DNA of 64,000 nt, taken from Polytrichum commune (lineage: Eukaryota > Streptophyta > Polytrichopsida > Polytrichales > Polytrichaceae). The notes under the pieces were generated by a model. It had not been told where the DNA came from and searched no databases. It worked only from the letters and a program-made list of their open reading frames with translations. The position numbers and the translations under genes were made by a program. The stretch spans positions 54,929,169-54,993,168 of the forward strand of contig OX485806.1 in assembly GCA_950295325.1 (NCBI GenBank), given 5' to 3'. This document shows, in pieces, positions 1 through 13,380 of this stretch (position 1 is its first letter; each line of letters opens with the position of its first letter).

Positions 1-2690
1 CGGGCCCGAATGTACATAATGAAGGCTTCAAGCTTGATGAAAGAACTTAGAAATAAAACCAAAAGCAGTCACCCTAACCCCCCTTAATCAGAAGCCTATC
101 AATCCTACAACCTGAAACAAGACTGATATCAAACTGAAAGGCAAAAAAATGATGCTCGGGCCCGAATGTACATAATGAAGGCTTCAAGCTTGATGAAAGA
201 CCTTAGAAATAAAACCAAAAGCAGTCACCCTAACCCCCCTAATCAGAAGCCTATCAATCCTACAACCTGAAACAAGACTGATATCAAACTGAAAGGGAAA
301 AAAATGATGCTCGGGCCCGAATGTACATAATGAAGGCTTCAAGCTTGATGAAAGAACTTAGAATTAAAACCAAAAACACCCACTTTAAACGCCCCCCCCT
401 AAATCAGAAACCTTTCAATCCTACAACCTGAAACAAGAATGATATCAAACTGAAAGTAAAAAAAATGATGCTCGGGCCCGAATGTACATAATGAAGGCTT
501 CAAGCTTGATGAAAGAACTTAGAAATAAAACCAAAAGAAGTCACCCTAACCCCCCTTAATCAGAAGCCTATCAATCCTACAACCTGAAACAAGACTGATA
601 TCAAACTGAAAGGGAAAAAAATGATGCTCGGGCCCGAATATACATAATGAAGGCTTCAAGCTTGATGAAAGAACTTAGAATTAAAACCAAAAACACCCAC
701 TTTAAACGCCCCCCCCTAAATCAGAAACCTTTCAATCCTACAACCTGAAACAAGACTGATATCAAACTCAAAGGCAAAAAAATGATGCTCGGGCCCGAAT
801 GTACATAATGAAGGCTTTAAGCTTGATGAAACAACTTAGAAATAAAACCAAAAGCAGTCACCCTAACCCCTCTTAATCAGAAGCCTATCAATCCTACAAC
901 CTGAAACAAGACTGATATCAAACTGAAAGGCAAAAAAATGATGCTCGGGCCCGAATGTACATAATGAAGGCTTCAAGCTTGATGAAAGAACTTAGAAATA
1001 AAACCAAAAGCACTCACACTAACCCCCCCCTAAATCAGAAACCTTTCAATCCTACAACCTGAAACAAGACTGATATCAAACTGAAAGGCAAAAAAATGAT
1101 GCTCGGGCCCGAATGTACATAATGAAGGCTTCAAGCTTGATGAAAGAACTTAGAATTAAAACCAAAAACACCCACTTTAAACGCCCCCCCCTAAATCAGA
1201 AACCTTTCAATCCTACAACCTGAAACAAGACTGATATCAAACTGAAAGGCAAAAAAATGATGCTCGGGCCCGAATGTACATAATGAAGGCTTTAAGCTTG
1301 ATGAAAGAACTTAGAAATAAAACCAAAAGCAGTCACCCTAACCCCTCTTTATCAGAAGCCGATCAATCCTACAACCTGAAACAAGACTGATATCAAACTG
1401 AAAGGCAAAAAAATGATGCTCGGGCCCGAATGTACATAATGAAGGCTTCAAGCTTGATGAAAGAACTTAGAATTAAAACCAAAAACACCCACTTTAAACG
1501 CCCCCCCCTAAATCAGAAACCTTTCAATCCTACAACCTGAAACAAGACTGATATCAAACTGAAAGGCAAAAAAATGATGCTCGGGCCCGAATGTACATAA
1601 TGAAGGCTTTAAGCTTGATGAAAGAACTTAGAAATAAAACCAAAAGAAGTCACCCTAACCCCCCTTAATCAGAAGCCTATCAATCCTACAACCTGAAACA
1701 AGACTGATATCAAACTGAAAGGGAAAAAAATGATGCTCGGGCCCGAATGTACATAATGAAGGCTTCAAGCTTGATGAAAGAACTTAGAAATAAAACCAAA
1801 AGCAGTCACCCTAACCCCCCTTAATCAGAAGCCTATCAATCCTACAACCTGAAACAAGACTGATATCAAACTGAAAGGGAAAAAAATGATGCTCGGGCCC
1901 GAATGTACATAATCAAGGCTTCAAGATTGATGAAACAACTTAGAAATAAAACCAAAAGCACCCACTTTAAACGCCCCCCCCTAAATCAGAAACCTTTCAA
2001 TCCTACAACCTGAAACAAGAATGATATCAAACTGAAAGTCAAAAAAATGATGCTCGGGCCCGAATGTACATAATGAAGGCTTCAAGCTTGATGAAAGAAC
2101 TTAGAAATAAAACCAAAAGCAGTCACCCTAACCCCCCTTAATCAGAAGCCTATCAATCCTACAACCTGAAACAAGACTGATATCAAACTGAAAGGCAAAA
2201 AAATGATGCTCGGGCCCGAATGTACATAATGAAGGCTTCAAGCTTGATGAAAGACCTTAGAAATAAAACCAAAAGCAGTCACCCTAACCCCCCTAATCAG
2301 AAGCCTATCAATCCTACAACCTGAAACAAGACTGATATCAAACTGAAAGGGAAAAAAATGATGCTCGGGCCCGAATGTACATAATGAAGGCTTCAAGCTT
2401 GATGAAAGAACTTAGAATTAAAACCAAAAACACCCACTTTAAACGCCCCCCCCTAAATCAGAAACCTTTCAATCCTACAACCTGAAACAAGAATGATATC
2501 AAACTGAAAGTAAAAAAAATGATGCTCGGGCCCGAATGTACATAATGAAGGCTTCAAGCTTGATGAAAGAACTTAGAAATAAAACCAAAAGAAGTCACCC
2601 TAACCCCCCTTAATCAGAAGCCTATCAATCCTACAACCTGAAACAAGACTGATATCAAACTGAAAGGGAAAAAAATGATGCTCGGGCCCG
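1..2690 (+). repeat. Long-range duplication inside the array, 2,054-bp spacing (13 monomers)
   Basis: Bases 1 to about 636 recur at 2,055 to about 2,690. Shared diagnostic variants include GACCTTAG in place of GAACTTAG (at 201 and 2,255), a unit with AAAGTAAAAAAA before the first palindrome, and the same order of C-run types. The match stops where the left copy has GAATATACATAATGAAGG and the right copy has GAATGTACATAATCAAGG. The duplicated block probably begins before the window. Confidence 0.8.
156..310 (+). repeat. Representative satellite monomer (155 bp) with four palindromes
   Basis: This unit shows the standard layout. Perfect palindromes lie at 156-165 (TCGGGCCCGA), 166-173 (ATGTACAT), 184-193 (TCAAGCTTGA) and 279-286 (TGATATCA). 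The first two abut, the third follows after 10 bp, and the fourth lies 85 bp further on. They contain GGGCCC, TGTACA, AAGCTT and GATATC, so ApaI, BsrGI, HindIII and EcoRV should each cut most monomers and give a ladder. The variable segment in this copy is of the CACCCTAACCCC subclass with a short C run. The boundary chosen for the unit is arbitrary because the array is continuous. Confidence 0.9.
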
Positions 2691-5253
2691 AATGTACATA
2701 ATCAAGGCTTCAAGATTGATGAAACAACTTAGAAATAAAACCAAAAGCACCCACTTTAAACCGCCCCCTTAATCAGAAACCTATCAATCCTACAACCTGA
2801 AACAAGAATGATATCAAACTGAAAGGCAAAAAAATGATGCTCGGGCCCGAATGTACATAATGAAGGCTTCAAGATTGATGAAACAACTTAGAAATAAAAC
2901 CAAAAGCACCCACTTTAAACCGCCCCCTTAATCAGAAGCCTATCAATCCTACAACCTGAAGCAAGAATGATATCAAACTGAAAGGCAAAAAAATGATGCT
3001 CGGGCCCGAATGTACATAATGAAGGCTTCAAGCTTGATGAAAGAACTTAGAATTAAAACCAAAAACACCCACTTTAAACGCCCCCCCCTAAATCAGAAAC
3101 CTTTCAATCCTACAACCTGAAACAAGAATGATATCAAACTGAAAGTCAAAAAAATGATGCTCGGGCCCGAATGTACATAATGAAGGCTTCAAGCTTGATG
3201 AAAGAACTTAGAAATAAAACCAAAAGAAGTCACCCTAACCCCCCTTAATCAGAAGCCTATCAATCCTACAACCTGAAACAAGACTGATATCAAACTGAAA
3301 GGGAAAAAAATGGTGCTCGGGCCCGAATATACATAATGAAGGCTTCAAGCTTGATGAAAGACCTTAGAAATAAAACCAAAAGCAGTCACCCTAACCCCCT
3401 AATCAGAAGCCTATCAATCCTACAACCTGAAACAAGACTGATATCAAACTGAAAGGGAAAAAAATGATGCTCGGGCCCGAATGTACATAATGAAGGCTTC
3501 AAGCTTGATGAAAGAACTTAGAAATAAAACCAAAAGCAGTCACCCTAACCCCCCTTAATCAGAAGCCTACCAATCCTACAACCTGAAACAAGAATGATAT
3601 CAAACTGAAAGGCAAAAAAATGATGCTCGGGCCCGAATGTACATAATGAAGGCTTCAAGCTTGATGAAAGAACTTAGAAATAAAACCAAAAGCAGTCACC
3701 CTAACCCCCCTTAATCAGAAGCCTATCAATCCTACAACCTGAAACAAGACTGATATCAAACTGAAAGGGAAAAAAATGATGCTCGGGCCCGAATGTACAT
3801 AATCAAGGCTTCAAGATTGATGAAACAACTTAGAAATAAAACCAAAAGCACCCACTTTAAACCGCCCCCTTAATCAGAAACCTATCAATCCTACAACCTG
3901 AAACAAGAATGATATCAAACTGAAAGGCAAAAAAATGATGCTCGGGCCCGAATGTACATAATGAAGGCTTCAAGATTGATGAAACAACTTAGAAATAAAA
4001 CCAAAAGCACCCACTTTAAACCGCCCCCTTAATCAGAAGCCTATCAATCCTACAACCTGAAGCAAGAATGATATCAAACTGAAAGGCAAAAAAATGATGC
4101 TCGGGCCCGAATGTACATAATGAAGGCTTCAAGCTTGATGAAAGAACTTAGAATTAAAACCAAAAACACCCACTTTAAACGCCCCCCCCTAAATCAGAAA
4201 CCTTTCAATCCTACAACCTGAAACAAGAATGATATCAAACTGAAAGTCAAAAAAATGATGCTCGGGCCCGAATGTACATAATGAAGGCTTCAAGCTTGAT
4301 GAAAGAACTTAGAAATAAAACCAAAAGAAGTCACCCTAACCCCCCTTAATCAGAAGCCTATCAATCCTACAACCTGAAACAAGACTGATATCAAACTGAA
4401 AGGGAAAAAAATGGTGCTCGGGCCCGAATATACATAATGAAGGCTTCAAGCTTGATGAAAGACCTTAGAAATAAAACCAAAAGCAGTCACCCTAACCCCC
4501 TAATCAGAAGCCTATCAATCCTACAACCTGAAACAAGACTGATATCAAACTGAAAGGGAAAAAAATGATGCTCGGGCCCGAATGTACATAATGAAGGCTT
4601 CAAGCTTGATGAAAGAACTTAGAAATAAAACCAAAAGCAGTCACCCTAACCCCCCTTAATCAGAAGCCTACCAATCCTACAACCTGAAACAAGAATGATA
4701 TCAAACTGAAAGGCAAAAAAATGATGCTCGGGCCCGAATGTACATAATGAAGGCTTCAAGCTTGATGAAAGAACTTAGAAATAAAACCAAAAGCAGTCAC
4801 CCTAACCCCCCTTAATCAGAAGCCTATCAATCCTACAACCTGAAACAAGACTGATATCAAACTGAAAGGGAAAAAAATGATGCTCGGGCCCGAATGTACA
4901 TAATCAAGGCTTCAAGATTGATGAAACAACTTAGAAATAAAACCAAAAGCACCCACTTTAAACCGCCCCCTTAATCAGAAACCTATCAATCCTACAACCT
5001 GAAACAAGAATGATATCAAACTGAAAGGCAAAAAAATGATGCTCGGGCCCGAATGTACATAATGAAGGCTTCAAGATTGATGAAACAACTTAGAAATAAA
5101 ACCAAAAGCACCCACTTTAAACCGCCCCCTTAATCAGAAGCCTATCAATCCTACAACCTGAAGCAAGAATGATATCAAACTGAAAGGCAAAAAAATGATG
5201 CTCGGGCCCGAATGTACATAATGAAGGCTTCAAGCTTGATGAAAGAACTTAGA
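2593..5253 (+). repeat. Higher-order repeat, 1,101-bp unit (7 monomers), about 2.4 copies
   Basis: Copies lie at 2,593-3,693 and 3,694-4,794, with a partial third copy at 4,795-5,253. Landmarks recur at 1,101-bp steps: ATCAAGGCTTCAAGATTG at 2,701, 3,802 and 4,903, and ATGGTGCTCGGG with GAATATAC at about 3,309 and 4,410. The unusual CCTACCAATCC variant also recurs at this spacing. I see almost no differences between full copies, so this amplification looks recent. The third copy diverges where GAATTAAAACC is replaced by GAAATAAAACC. Confidence 0.88.
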
Positions 5254-7429
5254 AATAAAACCAAAAGCAGTCACCCTAACCCCCCTTAATCAGAAGCCTA
5301 TCAATCCTACAACCTGAAACAAGACTGATATCAAACTGAAAGGGAAAAAAATGATGCTCGGGCCCGAATGTACATAATCAAGGCTTCAAGATTGATGAAA
5401 CAATTTAGAAATAAAACCAAAAGCACCCACTTTAAACCGCCCCCTTAATCAGAAACCTATCAATCCTACAACCTGAAACAAGAATGATATCAAACTGAAA
5501 GGCAAAAAAATGATGCTCGGGCCCGAATGTACATAATGAAGGCTTCAAGCTTGATGAAAGAACTTAGAATTAAAACCAAAAACACCCACTTTAAACGCCC
5601 CCCCCTAAATCAGAAACCTTTCAATCCTACAACCTGAAACAAGAATGATATCAAACTGAAAGTCAAAAAAATGATGCTCGGGCCCGAATGTACATAATGA
5701 AGGCTTCAAGCTTGATGAAAGAACTTAGAAATAAAACCAAAAGAAGTCACCGTAACCCCCCTTAATCAGAAGCCTATCAATCCTACAACCTGAAACAAGA
5801 CTGATATCAAACTGAAAGGGAAAAAAATGGTGCTCGGGCCCGAATATACATAATCAAGGCTTCAAGCTTGATGAAAGACCTTAGAAATAAAACCAAAAGC
5901 AGTCACCCTAACCCCCCTAATCAGAAGCCTATCAATCCTACAACCTGAAACAAGACTGATATCAAACTGAAAGGGAAAAAAATGATGCTCGGGCCCGAAT
6001 GTACATAATGAAGGCTTCAAGCTTGATGAAAGAACTTAGAAATAAAACCAAGAGAAGTCACCCTAACCCCCCTTAATCAGAAGCCTATCAATCCTACAAC
6101 CTGAAACAAGACTGATATCAAACTAAAAGGGAAAAAAATGGTGCTCGGGCCCGAATATACATAATCAAGGCTTCAAGCTTGATGAAAGACATTAGAAATA
6201 AAACCAAAAGCAGTCACCCTAACCCCCCTAATCAGAAGCCTATCAATCCTACAACCTGAAACAAGACTGATATCAAACTGAAAGGGAAAAAAATGATGCT
6301 CGGGCCCGAATGTACATAATGAAGGCTTCAAGCTTGATGAAAGAACTTAGAAATAAAACCAAAAGCAGTCACCCTAACCCCCCTTAATCAGAAGCCTACC
6401 AATCCTACAACCTGAAACAAGAATGATATCAAACTGAAAGGCAAAAAAATGATGCTCGGGCCCGAATGTACATAATGGAGGCTTCAAGCTTGATGAAAGA
6501 ACTTAGAAATAAAACCAAAAGCAGTCACCCTAACCCCTCTTAATCAGAAGCCTATCAATCCTACAACCTGAAACAAGACTGATATCAAACTGAAAGGCAA
6601 AAAAATGATGCTCGGGCCCGAATGTACATAATGAAGGCTTTAAGCTTGATGAAACAACTTAGAATTAAAACCAAAAGTACCCACTTTAAACCCCCCCCTT
6701 AATCAGAAGCCTATCAATCCTACAACCTGAAACAAGAATGATATCAAACTGAAAGGCAAAAAAATGATGCTCGGGCCCGAATGTACATAATGAAGGCTTC
6801 AAGCTTGATGAAAGAACTTAGAAATAAAACCAAAAGCAGTCACCCTAACCCCTCTTAATCAGAAGCCTATCAATCCTACAACCTGAAACAAGACTGATAT
6901 CAAACTGAAAGGCAAAAAAATGATGCTCGGGCCCGAATGTACATAATGAAGGCTTCAAGCTTGATGAAAGAACTTAGAAATAAAACCAAAAGCAGTCACC
7001 CTAACCCCCCTTAATCAGAAGCCTATCAATCCTACAACCTGAAACAAGACTGATATCAAACTGAAAGGCAAAAAAATGATGCTCGGGCCCGAATATACAT
7101 AATGAAGGCTTCAAGCTTGATGAAAGAACTTAGAATTAAAACCAAAAACACCCACTTTAAACGCCCCCCCCTAAATCAGAAACCTTTCAATCCTACAACC
7201 TGAAACAAGACTGATATCAAACTGAAAGGCAAAAAAATGATGCTCGGGCCCGAATGTACATAATCAAGGCTTCAAGATTGATGAAAGAACTTAGAAATAA
7301 AACCAAAAGCAGTCACCCTAACCCCCCTTAATCAGAAGCCTATCAATCCTACAACCTGAAACAAGACTGATATCAAACTGAAAGGCAAAAAAATGATGCT
7401 CGGGCCCGAATGTACATAATGAAGGCTTC

Positions 7430-10400
7430 AAGCTTGATGAAAGAACTTAGAAATAAAACCAAAAGCAGTCACCCTAACCCCTCTTTATCAGAAGCCTATC
7501 AATCCTACAACCTGAAACAAGAATGATATCAAACTGAAAGGCAAAAAAATGATGCTCGGGCCCGAATGTACATAATGAAGGCTTCAAGCTTGATGAAAGA
7601 ACTTAGAATTAAAACCAAAAACACCCACTTTAAACGCCCCCCCCTAAATCAGAAACCTTTCAATCCTACAACCTGAAACAAGAATGATATCAAACTGAAA
7701 GTCAAAAAAATGATGCTCGGGCCCGAATGTACATAATCAAGGCTTCAAGCTTGATGAAAGAACTTAGAAATAAAACCAAAAGAAGTCACCCTAACCCCCC
7801 TTAATCAGAAGCCTATCAATCCTACAACCTGAAACAAGACTGATATCAAACTGAAAGGGAAAAAAATGGTGCTCGGGCCGAATATACATAATGAAGGCTT
7901 CAAGCTTGATGAAAGAACTTAGAAATAAAACCAAAAGCGGTCACCCTAACCCCCCTAATCAGAAGCCTATCAATCCTACAACCTGAAACAAGACTGATAT
8001 CAAACTGAAAGGCAAAAAAATCATGCTGGGGCCCGAATGTACATAATGAAGGCTTCAAGCTTGATGAAAGAACTTAGAAATAAAACCAAAAGCAGTCACC
8101 CTAACCCCCCCCTAAATCAGAAACCTTTCAATCCTACAACCTGAAACAAGACTGATATCAAACTGAAAGGCAAAAAAATGATGCTCGGGCCCGAATATAC
8201 ATAATGAAGGCTTCAAGCTTGATGAAAGAACTTAGAATTAAAACCAAAAACACCCACTTTAAACGCCCCCCCCTAAATCAGAAACCTTTCAATCCTACAA
8301 CCTGAAACAAGACTGATATCAAACTGAAAGGCAAAAAAATGATGCTCGGGCCCGAATGTACATAATCAAGGCTTCAAGATTGATGAAAGAACTTAGAAAT
8401 AAAACCAAAAGCAGTCACCCTAACCCCCCTTAATCAGAAGCCTATCAATCCTACAACCTGAAACAAGACTGATATCAAACTGAAAGGGAAAAAAATGATG
8501 CTCGGGCCCGAATGTACATAATGAAGGCTTCAAGCTTGATGAAAGAACTTAGAAATAAAACCAAAAGCACTCACACTAACCCCCCCCTAAATCAGAAACC
8601 TTTCAATCCTACAACCTGAAACAAGACTGATATCAAACTGAAAGGCAAAAAAATGATGCTCGGGCCCGAATGTACATAATGAAGGCTTTAAGCTTGATGA
8701 AAGAACTTAGAAATAAAACCAAAAGCAGTCACCCTAACCCCTCTTTATCAGAAGCCTATCAATCCTACAACCTGAAACAAGAATGATATCAAACTGAAAG
8801 GCAAAAAAATGATGCTCGGGCCCGAATGTACATAATGAAGGCTTCAAGCTTGATGAAAGAACTTAGAATTAAAACCAAAAACACCCACTTTAAACGCCCC
8901 CCCCTAAATCAGAAACCTTTCAATCCTACAACCTGAAACAAGAATGATATCAAACTGAAAGTCAAAAAAATGATGCTCGGGCCCGAATGTACATAATCAA
9001 GGCTTCAAGCTTGATGAAAGAACTTAGAAATAAAACCAAAAGAAGTCACCCTAACCCCCCTTAATCAGAAGCCTATCAATCCTACAACCTGAAACAAGAC
9101 TGATATCAAACTGAAAGGGAAAAAAATGGTGCTCGGGCCGAATATACATAATGAAGGCTTCAAGCTTGATGAAAGAACTTAGAAATAAAACCAAAAGCGG
9201 TCACCCTAACCCCCCTAATCAGAAGCCTATCAATCCTACAACCTGAAACAAGACTGATATCAAACTGAAAGGCAAAAAAATCATGCTGGGGCCCGAATGT
9301 ACATAATGAAGGCTTCAAGCTTGATGAAAGAACTTAGAAATAAAACCAAAAGCAGTCACCCTAACCCCCCCCTAAATCAGAAACCTTTCAATCCTACAAC
9401 CTGAAACAAGACTGATATCAAACTGAAAGGCAAAAAAATGATGCTCGGGCCCGAATATACATAATGAAGGCTTCAAGCTTGATGAAAGAACTTAGAATTA
9501 AAACCAAAAACACCCACTTTAAACGCCCCCCCCTAAATCAGAAACCTTTCAATCCTACAACCTGAAACAAGACTGATATCAAACTGAAAGGCAAAAAAAT
9601 GATGCTCGGGCCCGAATGTACATAATCAAGGCTTCAAGATTGATGAAAGAACTTAGAAATAAAACCAAAAGCAGTCACCCTAACCCCCCTTAATCAGAAG
9701 CCTATCAATCCTACAACCTGAAACAAGACTGATATCAAACTGAAAGGGAAAAAAATGATGCTCGGGCCCGAATGTACATAATGAAGGCTTCAAGCTTGAT
9801 GAAAGAACTTAGAAATAAAACCAAAAGCACTCACACTAACCCCCCCCTAAATCAGAAACCTTTCAATCCTACAACCTGAAACAAGACTGATATCAAACTG
9901 AAAGGCAAAAAAATGATGCTCGGGCCCGAATGTACATAATGAAGGCTTTAAGCTTGATGAAAGAACTTAGAAATAAAACCAAAAGCAGTCACCCTAACCC
10001 CTCTTTATCAGAAGCCTATCAATCCTACAACCTGAAACAAGAATGATATCAAACTGAAAGGCAAAAAAATGATGCTCGGGCCCGAATGTACATAATGAAG
10101 GCTTCAAGCTTGATGAAAGAACTTAGAATTAAAACCAAAAACACCCACTTTAAACGCCCCCCCCTAAATCAGAAACCTTTCAATCCTACAACCTGAAACA
10201 AGAATGATATCAAACTGAAAGTCAAAAAAATGATGCTCGGGCCCGAATGTACATAATCAAGGCTTCAAGCTTGATGAAAGAACTTAGAAATAAAACCAAA
10301 AGAAGTCACCCTAACCCCCCTTAATCAGAAGCCTATCAATCCTACAACCTGAAACAAGACTGATATCAAACTGAAAGGGAAAAAAATGGTGCTCGGGCCG

Positions 10401-10705
10401 AATATACATAATGAAGGCTTCAAGCTTGATGAAAGAACTTAGAAATAAAACCAAAAGCGGTCACCCTAACCCCCCTAATCAGAAGCCTATCAATCCTACA
10501 ACCTGAAACAAGACTGATATCAAACTGAAAGGCAAAAAAATCATGCTGGGGCCCGAATGTACATAATGAAGGCTTCAAGCTTGATGAAAGAACTTAGAAA
10601 TAAAACCAAAAGCAGTCACCCTAACCCCCCCCTAAATCAGAAACCTTTCAATCCTACAACCTGAAACAAGACTGATATCAAACTGAAAGGCAAAAAAATG
10701 ATGCT
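7430..10705 (+). repeat. Higher-order repeat, 1,260-bp unit (8 monomers), about 2.6 copies
   Basis: A unit with a one-base deletion in the first palindrome (GCTCGGGCCGAATATAC) recurs at about 7,868, 9,128 and 10,388, exactly 1,260 bp apart. Other markers repeat at the same step, including CCCCTCTTTATCAG and the ATCATGCTGGGG unit. By eye the copies are identical over long stretches. The repeat stops at 10,705, where the expected GCTCGGG becomes GCTGGGG. Confidence 0.9.
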
Positions 10706-13380
10706 GGGGCCCGAATGTACATAATGAAGGCTTCAAGCTTGATGAAAGAACTTAGAAATAAAACCAAAAGCAGTCACCCTAACCCCCCCCTAAATCAGAA
10801 ACCTTTCAATCCTACAACCTGAAACAAGACTGATATCAAACTGAAAGGCAAAAAAATGATGCTGGGGCCGGAATGTACATAATGAAGGCTTCAAGCTTGA
10901 TGAAAGACCTTAGAAATAAAACCAAAAGCAGTCACCCTAACCCCCTAATCAGAAGCCTATCAATCCTACAACCTGAAACAAGACTGATATCAAACTGAAA
11001 GGGAAAAAAATGATGCTCGGGCCCGAATGTACATAATGAAGGCTTCAAGCTTGATGAAAGAACTTAGAAATAAAACCAAAAGCAGTCACCCTAACCCCCC
11101 TTAATCAGAAGCCTACCAATCCTACAACCTGAAACAAGAATGATATCAAACTGAAAGGCAAAAAAATGATGCTCGGGCCCGAATGTACATAATGAAGGCT
11201 TCAAGCTTGATGAAAGAACTTAGAAATAAAACCAAAAGCAGTCACCCTAACCCCCCTTAATCAGAAGCCTATCAATCCTACAACCTGAAACAAGACTGAT
11301 ATCAAACTGAAAGGGAAAAAAATGGTGCTCGGGCCCGAATATACATAATGAAGGCTTCAAGCTTGATGAAAGAACTTAGAAATAAAACCAAAAGCGGTCA
11401 CCCTAACCCCCCTAATCAGAAGCCTATCAATCCTACAACCTGAAACAAGACTGATATCAAACTGAAAGGCAAAAAAATGATGCTCGGGCCCGAATGTACA
11501 TAATGAAGGCTTTAAGCTTGATGAAAGAACTTAGAAATAAAACCAAAAGCAGTCACCCTAACCCCTCTTAATCAGAAGCCTATCAATCCTACAACCTGAA
11601 ACAAGACTGATATCAAACTGAAAGGCAAAAAAATGATGCTCGGGCCCGAATGTACATAATGAAGGCTTTAAGCTTGATGAAAGAACTTAGAAATAAAACC
11701 AAAAGCACCCACCTTAAATCCCCCCTAATCAGAAACGTATCAATCCTACAACCTGAAACAAGACTGATATCAAACTGAAAGGCAAAAAAATCATGCTGGG
11801 GCCCGAATGTACATAATGAAGGCTTCAAGCTTGATGAAAGAACTTAGAAATAAAACCAAAAGCAGTCACCCTAACCCCCCCCTAAATCAGAAACCTTTCA
11901 ATCCTACAACCTGAAACAAGACTAATATCAAACTGAAAGGCAAAAAAATGATGCTGGGGCCGGAATGTACATAATGAAGGCTTCAAGCTTGATGAAAGAA
12001 CTTAGAAATAAAACCAAAAGCACCCACTTTAAACCCCCCCTAATCAGAAACGTATCAATCCTACAACCTGAAACAAGACTGATATCAAACTGAAAGGCAA
12101 AAAAATGATGCTGGGGCCCGAATGTACATAATGAAGGCTTCAAGCTTGATGAAAGAACTTAGAAATAAAACCAAAAGCAGTCACCCTAACCCCCCCCTAA
12201 ATCAGAAACCTTTCAATCCTACAACCTGAAACAAGACTGATATCAAACTGAAAGGCAAAAAAATGATGCTGGGGCCCGAATGTACATAATGAAGGCTTCA
12301 AGCTTGATGAAAGAACTTAGAAATAAAACCAAAAGCAGTCACCCTAACCCCCCCCTAAATCAGAAACCTTTCAATCCTACAACCTGAAACAAGACTGATA
12401 TCAAACTGAAAGGCAAAAAAATGATGCTGGGGCCGGAATGTACATAATGAAGGCTTCAAGCTTGATGAAAGACCTTAGAAATAAAACCAAAAGCAGTCAC
12501 CCTAACCCCCTAATCAGAAGCCTATCAATCCTACAACCTGAAACAAGACTGATATCAAACTGAAAGGCAAAAAAATGATGCTCGGGCCCGAATGTACATA
12601 ATGAAGGCTTCAAGCTTGATGAAAGAACTTAGAAATAAAACCAAAAGCAGTCACCCTAACCCCCCTTAATCAGAAGCCTACCAATCCTACAACCTGAAAC
12701 AAGAATGATATCAAACTGAAAGGGAAAAAAATGATGCTCGGGCCCGAATGTACATAATGAAGGCTTCAAGCTTGATGAAAGAACTTAGAAATAAAACCAA
12801 AAGCAGTCACCCTAACCCCCCTTAATCAGAAGCCTATCAATCCTACAACCTGAAACAAAACTGATATCAAACTGAAAGGCAAAAAAATGATGCTCGGGCC
12901 CGAATGTACATAATGAAGGCTTCAAGCTTGATGAAAGAACTTAGAAATAAAACCAAAAGCAGTCACCCTAACCCCCCTTAATCAGAAGCCTATCAATCCT
13001 ACAACCTGAAACAAGACTGATATCAAACTGAAAGGCAAAAAAATGATGCTCGGGCCCGAATGTACATAATGAAGGCTTCAAGCTTGATGAAAGAACTTAG
13101 AAATAAAACCAAAAGCACTCACACTAACCCCCCCCTAAATCAGAACCCTTTCAATCCTACAACCTGAAACAAGACTGATATCAAACTGAAAGGCAAAAAA
13201 ATGATGCTCGGGCCCGAATGTACATAATGAAGGCTTCAAGCTTGATGAAAGAACTTAGAATTAAAACCAAAAACACCCACTTTAAACGCCCCCCCCTAAA
13301 TCAGAAACCTTTCAATCCTACAACCTGAAACAAGACTGATATCAAACTGAAAGGGCAAAAAAATGATGCTCGGGCCCGAA
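10700..13380 (+). repeat. Array segment with GCTGGGGCC variant monomers
   Basis: Several monomers here carry GCTGGGGCCC or GCTGGGGCCGG instead of GCTCGGGCCCG, for example near 10,704, 10,862, 11,798, 11,952, 12,110, 12,269 and 12,427. The change removes the outer CpG and breaks the 10-bp palindrome while leaving the rest of the unit intact. No single higher-order period was clear to me in this stretch. Confidence 0.75.
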
